Assembly: GCF_000585375.1 (NCBI RefSeq)
Contig: NZ_KK073874.1
Span: forward strand, 4,092,001-4,156,000
Direction of reading: 5' to 3'
DNA: 64,000 bases
Origin: Cryptosporangium arvum DSM 44712
Lineage (GTDB): Bacteria; Actinomycetota; Actinomycetes; Mycobacteriales; Cryptosporangiaceae
Position numbers and translations under genes: made by a program. Shown piece by piece: positions 1 to 7,356 of the stretch (position 1 is the stretch's first letter; every line of letters starts with the position of its first letter). Under the pieces are notes generated by a model. That model did not search any database and was not told where the DNA came from. It worked only from the letters and a program-made list of their open reading frames with translations.

Positions 1-38
1 ACCGTGCGCGCCACCGGTTCGGTGGTCGCCTCGCTCAT
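1..38 (-). CDS. N-terminus of the next gene of the peptide cluster, cut by the window edge
   Basis: An ATG at 38 reads leftward off the window and overlaps the stop codon of the TlpA-like gene by the ATGA arrangement used repeatedly in this cluster. Only twelve codons are visible (MSEATTEPVART). The 4-nt overlap suggests translational coupling, so the peptide cluster probably continues to the left. Function cannot be told from this fragment. Confidence 0.55.
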   Translation of the reverse strand, partial: MSEATTEPVART

Positions 39-571
39 ACGGCCGGCACGGCCAGCCGGTCCACCGACGACGCGTCGCTGACCAGGAGCCGGCCGTCACC
101 GTCGAGCTGGAACACGGTCGGGTAGCCGGTGACACCGAACGCCCGCTTCACGACGCCACCGGTGACGTCCTCGACGACCACCCGAGCCGCCGGGGACAGC
201 CGGTCGACGTACCCGGCCGCCTCCTCCGGCGTACCGACGACGACGGCGAGGGCGCTCTGCCGGCCGCCGGGGAGACGCTCCGCGTAGGACACGAACTTCG
301 GCAGGAGGGCTTCGCACGGCGTGCAGCCGGGGCTGAAGAACCCGATCACGGCACCGTGGGGGAGCTCGTTCCGGAGCAGCGGACGCCCGTCGGTGTCGGT
401 GGTGGTGAACGCCTCGATCTGCGCGCCGACCGGCAGAGCCCGCGGGCCCGGCAGACCACCGGGCGGGGTGTCGCCCTGCTCGCGCAGACGCCGGATGACT
501 CCGAAGAGCAGCAGCAGGTTCAGCAGGGTCAGCGCGTTGGTGACGGCGAGCGCGGCGACGACGTAGGTCAC
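35..571 (-). CDS. Membrane-anchored TlpA/MauD-like thioredoxin (first copy)
   Basis: This 178-residue protein has one N-terminal membrane segment (about residues 3-25), then a thioredoxin-like domain with the redox motif CTPC near residue 83 in the context FFSPGCTPC, and a cis-Pro region GYPTVFQLD near residue 150. The layout matches TlpA/ResA and MauD-type thiol-disulfide oxidoreductases that work outside the membrane. The GTG start at 571 is preceded by an AGAAGGGA ribosome site. It lies downstream of two cysteine-rich peptide genes, and a second protein of the same type is encoded at 3846-4370, so a role in making or shuffling disulfides in those peptides is inferred. A perfect hairpin separates it from the peptide genes. 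Confidence 0.85.
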   Translation of the reverse strand: MTYVVAALAVTNALTLLNLLLLFGVIRRLREQGDTPPGGLPGPRALPVGAQIEAFTTTDTDGRPLLRNELPHGAVIGFFSPGCTPCEALLPKFVSYAERLPGGRQSALAVVVGTPEEAAGYVDRLSPAARVVVEDVTGGVVKRAFGVTGYPTVFQLDGDGRLLVSDASSVDRLAVPAV

Positions 572-601
572 GTCGGAGGTCCCTTCTGCCGGTGGATACG
601 A

Positions 602-634
602 ACTAGCCGGCCGCAGGTGCAGCGGCCGGCTAGT
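602..634. terminator. Perfect 13-bp hairpin between peptide genes and the redox gene
   Basis: ACTAGCCGGCCGC (602-614) and its exact reverse complement (622-634) flank a 7-nt loop. It lies in the 114-bp gap between the stop of the second peptide gene (686) and the start of the TlpA-like gene (571). There is no long U tract, so it may act as a partial terminator or 3' stabiliser that makes the peptide mRNA more abundant than the downstream redox mRNA. The structure is seen directly; the role is inferred. Confidence 0.6.
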
Positions 635-685
635 CAGGCTGGTGCGCCGGAACCGCGACGAAGGACGGCGCCGGCGGATCTCGGA

Positions 686-874
686 TCAGCAGTAGTAGTC
701 ATGGCACTTGCCGATGTACCACTCGCTGCAGCTCCCGGCGCAGTACCGGTTGTCCTGCCGGTAGAACGAGCCGTAGCAGTGCACGCACCGGTACTCCATC
801 TCGGCCAGCGCGGTGGTCCGTGGGACGACGACGGAAAGGAGGCGGTCCGCCAGCTTGACGACGGTATTGATCAC
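686..874 (-). CDS. Cysteine-rich secreted peptide precursor (62 aa, 6 Cys)
   Basis: GTG at 874 follows CGGAG with a 7-nt gap. The 62-residue product has a 24-residue leader ending TALA and a 38-residue core with six cysteines (core positions 6, 9, 21, 25, 33, 38); the last residue is Cys, and the core is rich in Tyr. The leader matches that of the neighbouring peptide at a basic residue 7, Asp10, Leu13, Pro18, a basic residue 19, Ala22 and Ala24. A-L-A looks like a type I signal peptidase site, and a signal peptidase gene lies in the cluster. An even number of Cys suggests three disulfides. I recognise no known family; an antimicrobial or signalling peptide is a guess. Confidence 0.75.
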   Translation of the reverse strand: MINTVVKLADRLLSVVVPRTTALAEMEYRCVHCYGSFYRQDNRYCAGSCSEWYIGKCHDYYC

Positions 875-928
875 GGGGTTGCTCCGTTCGACGATCCGAT
901 TTCCCGGAAAGGCAGTTCAGAAGCTCGC

Positions 929-1156
929 TCAGCAGCACCCTGGTGACGTGCTGTACGGCGTCGAGTAGCAGGAGTTCTCCCGCATCGCGAAGCAGTACTG
1001 ACCGCCGGACACGTACTTGTTCCAGTAATAGACACAGCTACTGCCGCCGCAGGCGGTGTAGGCGTGCCGGCACATGATGCCGCAGGCGGACGCCCGTGCC
1101 TTGGGCAGCATGGCCGCGAGCATGGTGTCGCCCATCCTGGTGAGAAGTCTGGCCAT
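929..1156 (-). CDS. Cysteine-rich secreted peptide precursor (75 aa, 8 Cys)
   Basis: I start this gene at ATG 1156 rather than at the longer reading from 1210, because GGAAGGA sits at the right distance upstream and the product then lines up with the second peptide. The leader is 24 residues ending RASA; the 51-residue core begins with Cys and ends GCC, with cysteines at core positions 1, 5, 12, 17, 31, 39, 50 and 51. It carries several Tyr and a Trp. Eight Cys could form four disulfides. Its promoter region, inside the 3' end of the SARP gene, carries an 11-bp-period direct repeat of the SARP-operator type. No family match is recognised. It is not a methylamine dehydrogenase light chain despite the Mau-like neighbours, being much shorter. 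Confidence 0.75.
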   Translation of the reverse strand: MARLLTRMGDTMLAAMLPKARASACGIMCRHAYTACGGSSCVYYWNKYVSGGQYCFAMRENSCYSTPYSTSPGCC

Positions 1157-1215
1157 GATGGTCCTTCCGCCGCTGAGACCGACGCCGTGTCGGCAGGGGC
1201 ACCCTGACACGTGTC

Positions 1216-1233
1216 TTTAACGTTCCGCTAACG
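1216..1233. promoter_or_regulatory. Direct heptamer repeat, candidate SARP operator upstream of the peptide genes
   Basis: On the minus strand CGTTAGC and CGTTAAA are separated by 4 bp, giving an 11-bp period, the classic spacing of SARP operators. The pair lies about 60-75 bp upstream of the first peptide start and overlaps the last codons of the SARP gene. The related CGTTAA sequence recurs in the divergent promoter at 5041-5062. The repeat is visible; binding is inferred. Confidence 0.45.
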
Positions 1234-2008
1234 ATGTGCTATCGGCCCGGGGGCGGCGGATCGCGCCGATCAGGCGGCTGATGCGTACTCCCGGAGCGGT
1301 GCCCAGATCTCCGGCGAGGATCCGGCAGAGCTGGTCGTGCACCGCGAGCGCGGACGCGAAGTCGCCGCGCTCCAGATGAGCACTGATCAGGTGCTCCCAG
1401 GCGCGCTCCCGGTAGGGCGTCAGCTGCACCAGGGACTGCATCGCGTCGATGACGGCATCGTGCTCGCCGAGCGCGAGACGCGCTTCCGCGAGGTCCTCGG
1501 TGGCCCGCCGGCGACGTTCGTCCAGCGACGCGGCGACCGCGGCCACCCAGGGGGAGGAGAGGTCGGTACACGCGTCCCCGCGCCAGAGCAGCAGAGCCTG
1601 CTCCAGTGCGGCCGCGCGCCGCGCCGCGCCGGACGGGAGCGGGCTGTTCCTGGCCTGCCGCACGAGGTTCTCGAAGGCGTCGAGATCCGTGGTGGCGTCC
1701 GGCGCGCAGAGCACGTAGCCGGGGCGTCGGGTGCGCACGACCCGCGCCGCCCTCGGCCCGCCGAGCCGCACCAGCCCCTGGCGGAGCGCGCAGACGTGCC
1801 CCTGCAGTTTGGTCGTCGCCGTCGCCGGTGGATCGTCGCCCCAGATCGCCTCCAGCAGACGGGGGACACCGACGACGGTGCCGACGTCCAGCGCGAGCGT
1901 CGCGATCAGGGCACGGCGGCCGGGTCCGCCGAGCGCGAGCGGCTGCCCGGCGACGGTGACCTCGATCGGGCCGAGCACCGACACCTGTACCAGCCCGGCG
2001 GTGCTCAC
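1217..2008 (-). CDS. SARP-family transcriptional activator (OmpR-like DNA-binding domain plus BTAD)
   Basis: The start is GTG 2008, whose GTGA overlaps the stop of the ABC transporter, giving 263 residues. Residues 8-100 form a winged helix of the trans_reg_C type (VSVLGPIEV to VVRTRRPGYVL), followed by a bacterial transcriptional activator domain of TPR-like helices (about 105-250, with PYRERAWEHLISAHLERGD). This is the usual architecture of pathway-specific activators of specialised metabolism in actinomycetes. The position inside the peptide cluster, immediately upstream of the peptide genes, suggests that it turns on the peptide and export genes. Candidate operators lie at 1216-1233 and 5041-5062. 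The larger upstream reading frame is the transporter's complement and is not used. Confidence 0.9.
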   Translation of the reverse strand: MSTAGLVQVSVLGPIEVTVAGQPLALGGPGRRALIATLALDVGTVVGVPRLLEAIWGDDPPATATTKLQGHVCALRQGLVRLGGPRAARVVRTRRPGYVLCAPDATTDLDAFENLVRQARNSPLPSGAARRAAALEQALLLWRGDACTDLSSPWVAAVAASLDERRRRATEDLAEARLALGEHDAVIDAMQSLVQLTPYRERAWEHLISAHLERGDFASALAVHDQLCRILAGDLGTAPGVRISRLIGAIRRPRADSTSLAER

Positions 2009-3849
2009 GGCGCGATCCGATCGGCGCGCGTGTCGTCGTATCCGGAGGCTTGCAGGCGGAAGAGGTCGGCGTAGTGGCCGCCGCACGCCATGAGCTCCCG
2101 ATGGGTGCCCAGCTCGGTGATCCGTCCCTCCTGGAGCACGGCGATGGCGGTAGCGTCGCGCACGGTGTTCAGGCGGTGGGAGATGAGGAGGCTGGTCCGC
2201 TTCTCCCGGAGCGCGGTGAGCCGCCGATGGACCTCGTGTTCGGCCTCGACGTCGAGGCCCGCGGACGGCTCGTCGAGGACCAGGACGTCGGCCTCCACAC
2301 GCAGTGCCGCCCGGGCGAGGGCGATCCGTTGCCACTGGCCACCGGAGAGCACGACGCCGGTGCTGCGGAAGCCCGCGTCGTCGTCGGAGAAGGCGCGGGT
2401 CAGCAGGGTGTCGTAGCCCCGGGGGAGCTTCCGGAGCGTGTCGTCCAAACCGGCGGTGTCCGCCGCTGCACGCACCCGGTCGGTGTCGTCGAGCCCGTCC
2501 AGGTCTCCGAGGGCGATGTTCTCGTGCGCCGACAGGTCGTAGGTCATGAAGTCCTGGAAGGCGGCGCCGATGCGGGCCCGCACCGACGCCGGATCGTAGG
2601 TGCTGATGTCGACGCCGTCCCAGCGAACGACGCCGCGGGTCGGTCCGTAGAAGCCGCAGAGCAGTTTCACCACCGTCGACTTCCCGGCGCCGTTGCTCCC
2701 GACCAGGGCCAGCGACGTGCCGCGCGGGATCCGGAGCGTCAGGCCACGCAGCACCCAGTCGTGATCGGCCGCGTACCGGAACCAGACGTCGTCGAACTCC
2801 AGCGCGTCGCGCAGCCGGGGAGCGGGCGGGAGGGAGGAGGCGGCCGCGGATCGGCGTGCTCCGGCGGTGACGTCCACGTAGTGCCCGAACATGATCAGGG
2901 TCTCTCCGAGGTTGGCGATCTGCTGCACCAGGCTGGACACCGACATCTGGAGTGCGCCCAGCGCAGCGATCACGACGACGAGGTCGCCGATGGTGGCCCG
3001 TCCGCCGGCGACCTCCCGGACGAACACTCCGAGCGCGGCCAGCGACACCAGCCCGGTCAGCGCGGCCAGTCCGCTGTCGACGCCCAGCGCGAGCCGGTCC
3101 TGCTCCCGTTCCTGGCGCTGCGCCGAGCGGAGCTCACGGATCATCCGGCCGCGGAAGAACCCACTCAGGCCGAACAGCCGGATTTCCTTGGCGGCGCGCA
3201 TGTCCAGGAGGAGCGCGGCGTAGAAGGCCTGGCGACGGAAGATCGGTGCGACCCGCTCCATCATGGCGCCGCGGAGCCGGGCCAGCCGGGCCTGGGCGAC
3301 GAACGTCGGCACGGTGGCGAGAAGAATGAGCAGACCGACCACCCAGGACCAGCGCAGCAGCGGAACCGCGAACCCCACGATCGTGATCACGTCCTGACCG
3401 ACGCCGAGGAAGACCATGCTCAGCTGGGCGGGCGCGAACTGGCTGGCCTCGCGGGCGAGGCGGAGGCGGTCGTGGTAGGTGCTGTCCTCGAGCTCGGTCA
3501 GGCCGGGATTCGCCGACACGGCGCTGAACAGCTCGACCTGTGTCCGTACCGTCACCCGTCGTTCGGTCTCCGAGCGCACGTATCCGGAGAGATGGGAGAC
3601 CACCGGCGTCACGACCGCGAGCGCTCCGAAGCCGAGCACGCCGGCCCAGATCCGGGTGCTGTCCTGAGCGGACAGCCCGTCGACGATCGCGCGGGTGGAC
3701 CAGGCCACGGCCACCGGTGCCAGGCCGGCAACCACCATCACACCGACGCTCACCGCGGCGGCCCACGGCGCCGCTCCGACGTAGATCCCCAGCGCGCGCC
3801 GGAAGATCGTCGCGGCCCGGCGGATCCCTCGCGCCGACCGGGGGGTCAT
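2005..3849 (-). CDS. ABC exporter with fused membrane and ATPase domains, no C39 peptidase
   Basis: This 614-residue half transporter has a six-helix exporter domain (about residues 20-320) and a nucleotide-binding domain with Walker A GSNGAGKST, Q-loop QDF, signature LSGGQWQR, Walker B VLVLDEP and H-loop SHR. It lacks the N-terminal C39 cysteine protease of bacteriocin exporters, so leader removal must be done elsewhere, and a type I signal peptidase gene lies at 5110-5589. It overlaps both neighbours by 4 nt (ATGA with the TlpA-like gene, GTGA with the SARP gene). The likely cargo is the two cysteine-rich peptides or an unmodified precursor; this is inferred from position only. Confidence 0.88.
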   Translation of the reverse strand: MTPRSARGIRRAATIFRRALGIYVGAAPWAAAVSVGVMVVAGLAPVAVAWSTRAIVDGLSAQDSTRIWAGVLGFGALAVVTPVVSHLSGYVRSETERRVTVRTQVELFSAVSANPGLTELEDSTYHDRLRLAREASQFAPAQLSMVFLGVGQDVITIVGFAVPLLRWSWVVGLLILLATVPTFVAQARLARLRGAMMERVAPIFRRQAFYAALLLDMRAAKEIRLFGLSGFFRGRMIRELRSAQRQEREQDRLALGVDSGLAALTGLVSLAALGVFVREVAGGRATIGDLVVVIAALGALQMSVSSLVQQIANLGETLIMFGHYVDVTAGARRSAAASSLPPAPRLRDALEFDDVWFRYAADHDWVLRGLTLRIPRGTSLALVGSNGAGKSTVVKLLCGFYGPTRGVVRWDGVDISTYDPASVRARIGAAFQDFMTYDLSAHENIALGDLDGLDDTDRVRAAADTAGLDDTLRKLPRGYDTLLTRAFSDDDAGFRSTGVVLSGGQWQRIALARAALRVEADVLVLDEPSAGLDVEAEHEVHRRLTALREKRTSLLISHRLNTVRDATAIAVLQEGRITELGTHRELMACGGHYADLFRLQASGYDDTRADRIAP

Positions 3850-4370
3850 CCGTCACCCAGCACGTCGCTCAGTTCGTGGCCTCTGCGCGTGAGCCGGCCG
3901 TCCGCGTCGAAGAGCAGGAAGCTGGGCGTCGCCGTCTCGCCGAAGACCGCCGTCAGGTAACCCGGGTCGCTCTCGGTGACGAGGGTTCCGGTCTTCTCGA
4001 GCACGGGGCTGAGGTTGTCGGCCCGGCCCTCGGACACGGTCAGCACACTGACCACCCGGGTGCCGTCACCGGTGAGTTCGTCCGCGCGCGACGCCAGGCG
4101 CGCGGCCTGCGCCGGGCAGTGCGAACAGCCGGTGGAGAAGAACGCGACGAGTGCGGGGCCGCCCGCGAGGTCGTCGCGGCTCAGCCCGTCGTCGCCGGTG
4201 CTGAAGTCCGGGATGGTCGCTCCGACCGGTAACCCGGTGTCCGGAGGGGTGCGGAGGTCGATCAGGGCCGCCTCGGTCTCACGCAGGCGGCGGATGATCG
4301 CCGCGCTGAGCACGAGGTCGACGAGAACGAGGGCCGTCAAGACGGCCACGATCACGGAGAGGATTGCCAT
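3846..4370 (-). CDS. Membrane-anchored TlpA/MauD-like thioredoxin (second copy)
   Basis: This 174-residue protein has an N-terminal membrane helix (about residues 3-27), the redox motif CSHC in FFSTGCSHC near residue 79, and a thioredoxin-fold tail with TATPSFLLFDADGRL. It is a distant paralogue of the protein encoded at 35-571, sharing the layout anchor, PVGA, FFS-GC-xx-C. The gene overlaps the ABC transporter gene by 4 nt and lies 42 bp after a MauE-like gene. MauD and MauE are known together as factors needed for disulfide formation in the methylamine dehydrogenase light chain; here the client is more likely the Cys-rich peptides. Confidence 0.87.
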   Translation of the reverse strand: MAILSVIVAVLTALVLVDLVLSAAIIRRLRETEAALIDLRTPPDTGLPVGATIPDFSTGDDGLSRDDLAGGPALVAFFSTGCSHCPAQAARLASRADELTGDGTRVVSVLTVSEGRADNLSPVLEKTGTLVTESDPGYLTAVFGETATPSFLLFDADGRLTRRGHELSDVLGDG

Positions 4371-4412
4371 GCGGAGCCCCGTTCGAAGACGTGCCGCAGC
4401 GCCCGGACCGGG

Positions 4413-4958
4413 TCAGGAAGGCGAGGCCGGGCGGCGGAAGAGCCAGAGCAACTCGTCGAGCCAGACGAGGGACGCGACGAGGAATCCGGCGGCTGCGAAC
4501 GCGACGATCAGCTGAGCCGCCGGCAGGCCGGTCACTCGCTCGGTCGAGGTGGTCACGGCACCGCCGAGTGCGACGAGGGAAGCGGCAGCGAGAACACCGC
4601 TCCGCGCCACGTGACGTCGGGCGACCGGGGTGCTGGACACCCCGAAGCAGTGGCAGCCGGTGGTGGCGCGCCGCCCCACGGCGACGGACAGCGCGGCGGT
4701 GAAGCCGCCGAAGAGAAGGGTGGCTCCGGCCAGCCCGGCGACGAGGCCGCCGGGCCACACGAGGGCACCGAGCACCGCCGCCTCGGCCACCACGGCCAGT
4801 GCGGCCAGTGGAGGCGCCCAGCGGCCGGGAACGACCCGGAGTGCACCGAGCCCGCCGACGAAATCGCGGAAATCGCCACGGCTGCGGAGTTTGCTGAAGA
4901 GGGATACCGAAAGAACCCCGATGACCACTAGTGCCACCGTGGCGACAACGACGCGCAT
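4413..4958 (-). CDS. MauE/DoxX-type redox-associated membrane protein
   Basis: This 181-residue protein has four to five hydrophobic segments and a CHCFG motif near residue 97 (TTGCHCFGVSS), typical of MauE-like membrane proteins thought to pass electrons between a thioredoxin-like partner and the membrane. The opening LFSKLRSRGDFRDFVGGLG is the usual start of this family. It is the first gene of the leftward operon. With the two CxxC proteins it would form a complete oxidising relay for exported peptides. Regulation is probably through the SARP-like repeats in the divergent promoter at 5041-5062. Confidence 0.88.
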   Translation of the reverse strand: MRVVVATVALVVIGVLSVSLFSKLRSRGDFRDFVGGLGALRVVPGRWAPPLAALAVVAEAAVLGALVWPGGLVAGLAGATLLFGGFTAALSVAVGRRATTGCHCFGVSSTPVARRHVARSGVLAAASLVALGGAVTTSTERVTGLPAAQLIVAFAAAGFLVASLVWLDELLWLFRRPASPS

Positions 4959-5040
4959 GAGGCCCCCCGTGGGCCAATAGTCGGTGCGGACAAACGCGAG
5001 TCGAACTGTTTTGGCAACCTACGGAGATTCGAAACGTACG

Positions 5041-5062
5041 CGTTGTTAACGTTAACGTCAAC
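5041..5062. promoter_or_regulatory. Tandem GTTAAC repeats in the divergent promoter of the peptide cluster
   Basis: GTTAAC, GTTAAC and GTCAAC follow one another directly at 5045-5062, in the 150-bp region between the leftward MauE operon and the rightward signal peptidase gene. A/T-rich hexamers are scarce in this genome, and the CGTTAA core also occurs next to the peptide promoter. It is a candidate binding site for the cluster SARP; the period here is 6 bp rather than 11, so this is less certain. Confidence 0.4.
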
Positions 5063-5109
5063 CAATTGCGGAAGCGCTCCGGCGATCGGTGCGCGAGGAG
5101 GTGGAGCCA

Positions 5110-5589
5110 TTGTGGACGACGAAGTCCGCGGTCCGCGCGGTGCTGCCGACGGCCCTGGCGGCGACGCTGGGTGTCCTCGTCGGAGGCACTCTGGTGGCGC
5201 GCCGGCGATTGCTCGTGATCGACGTCGTCGGCGACAGCATGTCGCCGGTCTACGACCACGGTGACCGGCTCCTGGTCCGCCGGACCCGTCGGTTCCGGGT
5301 CGGCGACGTGGTGATCGCCCATCATCAGGTCGGTGGCCGGCGAACGCTGCCACCCGGATCACTGGCGACGAGTTGGCTGGTCAAGACGTTGGCGGCGCTG
5401 CCAGGAGATGCCGTGCCGCCCTCCGTCGCCGCCGCGGTCGGCAGTGACCGGCTGATCGTGCCGCCCGGTTCGGTGGTTCTGCTCGGCGCGCACCCGGCGA
5501 GTGCGGACTCGCGACTGTGGGGATTGGTCCCGGCCGAGGACCTCGCCGGTGTGGTGATCACCCGGCTGGGTTCCGCGCCGTCGCCCTGA
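5110..5589 (+). CDS. Type I (S26) signal peptidase of the peptide cluster
   Basis: The start is taken at TTG 5110 because AGGAGG lies 8 nt upstream; a GTG at 5089 has no such site. The 159-residue protein has an N-terminal membrane segment (about residues 12-30), the serine box GDSMSP with catalytic Ser43, and the lysine box LVKTLAALPGD with Lys92. These two boxes are diagnostic of S26A signal peptidases. It is divergent from the leftward operon and shares its control region. Since the exporter has no peptidase and both peptides end their leaders with A-x-A, this enzyme is the obvious candidate for leader removal. Confidence 0.88.
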   Translation: MWTTKSAVRAVLPTALAATLGVLVGGTLVARRRLLVIDVVGDSMSPVYDHGDRLLVRRTRRFRVGDVVIAHHQVGGRRTLPPGSLATSWLVKTLAALPGDAVPPSVAAAVGSDRLIVPPGSVVLLGAHPASADSRLWGLVPAEDLAGVVITRLGSAPSP

Positions 5590-6145
5590 TCGACGGTGGT
5601 GCCGAGCGGCGGAGGTGGTTCGGGCGCGTACCGCGGTTCGCACCGGAGTCGTCGGGCCGATGTGAGCGTTACCAATCGAGGATTGCGCCGAGCCCTCTCA
5701 GCCGGTCAACCACGACCGCACTCGCCTTTCCGGATGGCCCGGCCGTCCCGGCCGAAAACTATTCGCCTGTCCGAATCGGCGGCGTCGGCGGCGCCGATTC
5801 CCGTTCAGCGCCGGACCTACCGGTACGGCCCGGTTCCCGCGTTCGTGCCGGGCCGGGATCACGGTCTGCGCGCGACCGCCCGTGGACCGCGCTGTTCGGG
5901 CTGGGCTGTTCGTCCGGTCCGGCGAGGCGGTCTCCGGCGCCTCGCCGGCCGGGGCGGACCGGGCCGTCACCGCCCGCGTAGGCGCACCAACGCGAAGACA
6001 TGAAGTGCCATCGCCCGGTCCAGCTCGGTTCCCTCGCCGCTGTGACGGCGGAGCGTGTCGCACGCGTCGCCTAGATCTCGACGGCCGCGATGACGTCGAA
6101 ACCCTTTCGCCAGCCGCATCGAAACGTCAGGGTCACTTGCGCCGG
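5590..6145. other. Non-coding stretch with two hairpins
   Basis: No convincing gene is seen here. Two perfect inverted repeats are present: a 9-bp stem at 5773-5781/5792-5800 and a 10-bp stem at 5919-5928/5939-5948. Either could end transcription from the signal peptidase gene. The right part (6074 to about 6135) may hold a few codons of a lost minus-strand gene next to the truncated GH31 gene. Confidence 0.4.
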
Positions 6146-7219
6146 CTGGTCGAGCAGGGCGTCGACTGTTTCAAGACCGACTTCGGCGAGCGCATCCCGC
6201 TCGACGTCCGGTGGAGCGACGGAGCGGACCCGGACGGTATGCACAACCGGTACGCGCAGCTGTACAACGAGGCGGTGGCCGACGTGCTGTCGGACGCCCG
6301 CGGCGCCGGTGACGTCGTCCTGTTCGCGCGGTCCGCCACGACCGGTGGGCAACGTCTGCCGGTGCACTGGGGCGGGGACAGCACCTCGACCTTCGCCTCG
6401 ATGGCCGAGACCTTGCGCGGCGGTCTCTCGCTCGCGCTCAGCGGGTTCGGGTTCTGGAGCCACGACATCGGCGGCTTCGAGGGAACCCCCGATCCCACCG
6501 TGTTCGTCCGGTGGGTCCAGTTCGGCCTGCTGTCGTCGCACAGCCGCCTGCACGGCAGCGGTTCGTATCGGGTGCCCTACGCCTTCGGTGACGAGGCCGA
6601 GCGGATCACCCGCGAGTTCCTGCGCCTGCGCTACTCGCTGATGCCCTACCTGTGGGCGACCGGCCGGCAGGCGGCCGAACGCGGCCTGCCGGTCATCCGC
6701 CCCATGGCGCTGGAGTTCCCGGACGATCCCGGCGCCGCGTACTGCGACCGCCAGTACATGCTCGGGGCCGATCTCCTGGTCTGCCCGGTGTTCGATCCGG
6801 ACGGTGCCGTGGAGTACTACCTCCCGCCGGGCCGATGGACCGACTGGTGGACCGGCGACGTCACGCACGGCCCGGCCTGGCGCACCGACGAGTACCCGCT
6901 GGACCGCATCCCGCTGTGGGTGCGGGGACCGGCCGTCATTCCGATGACCACGCGGGTGGACCGCCCCGACCACGAGTGGCTCGACTCGCTGGAGCTGCGT
7001 GTCTTCCCGGCCGGTGGCGGGGCCGCGGTGAAGCAGGTGACCGTGACCGATGAAGCCGGACGGGAGGCGACCTGGCAGGTGACCATCGACGACGAGTTCC
7101 TCGCGGCCGTTGGCGCTGACGGAGCACCCGAGTTCTCCTTCTCGGACGCCGGTCAGCGGGTCGGCGTCTCGCGCGAGGGCCGCGCCCGACTCCCGCGGCG
7201 TGCCGGGACCCCCGGCTGA
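6146..7219 (+). pseudogene. 5'-truncated GH31 alpha-xylosidase (YicI-like)
   Basis: From about residue LVEQGVD onward the frame matches the C-terminal half of YicI-type alpha-xylosidases closely: the nucleophile motif KTDFGERIP, the acid/base region VHWGGDSTS, LSGFGFWSHDIGGFEG, HSRLHGSGSYRVPY and the distal beta domains. The N-terminal sandwich and first half of the barrel, roughly 390 residues, are absent, and the sequence upstream shows no family match. The frame itself stays open, so this is a deletion, not a frameshift. No start codon with a ribosome site precedes the domain. It should be inactive. Confidence 0.8.
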
Positions 7220-7356
7220 CCCGCGCGACCCCGGGTCGCCGCCCGCTCGAGCGCTTCACCCCGTCGACGGGCCAGGGTGCGGACCCGTGCCGGGCACCGG
7301 TGCGAACGGGGGTGGGCACGACCGAGGGTGGTGGGAACACCAGCTGAGGAGATGCC

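Noticed and set aside
929-1156. Methylamine dehydrogenase light chain, because of the MauD/MauE-like neighbours
   Set aside because: The product is far too short, has 8 Cys with different spacing, and no heavy-chain gene is present.
2050-3960. 636-codon plus-strand frame
   Set aside because: Exact antisense of the ABC exporter; low-complexity protein with no family pattern.
6071-6135. C-terminal tail of a lost minus-strand gene (ending GFDVIAAVEI)
   Set aside because: Plausible as protein but not assignable to a family; kept only as part of the junction observation.
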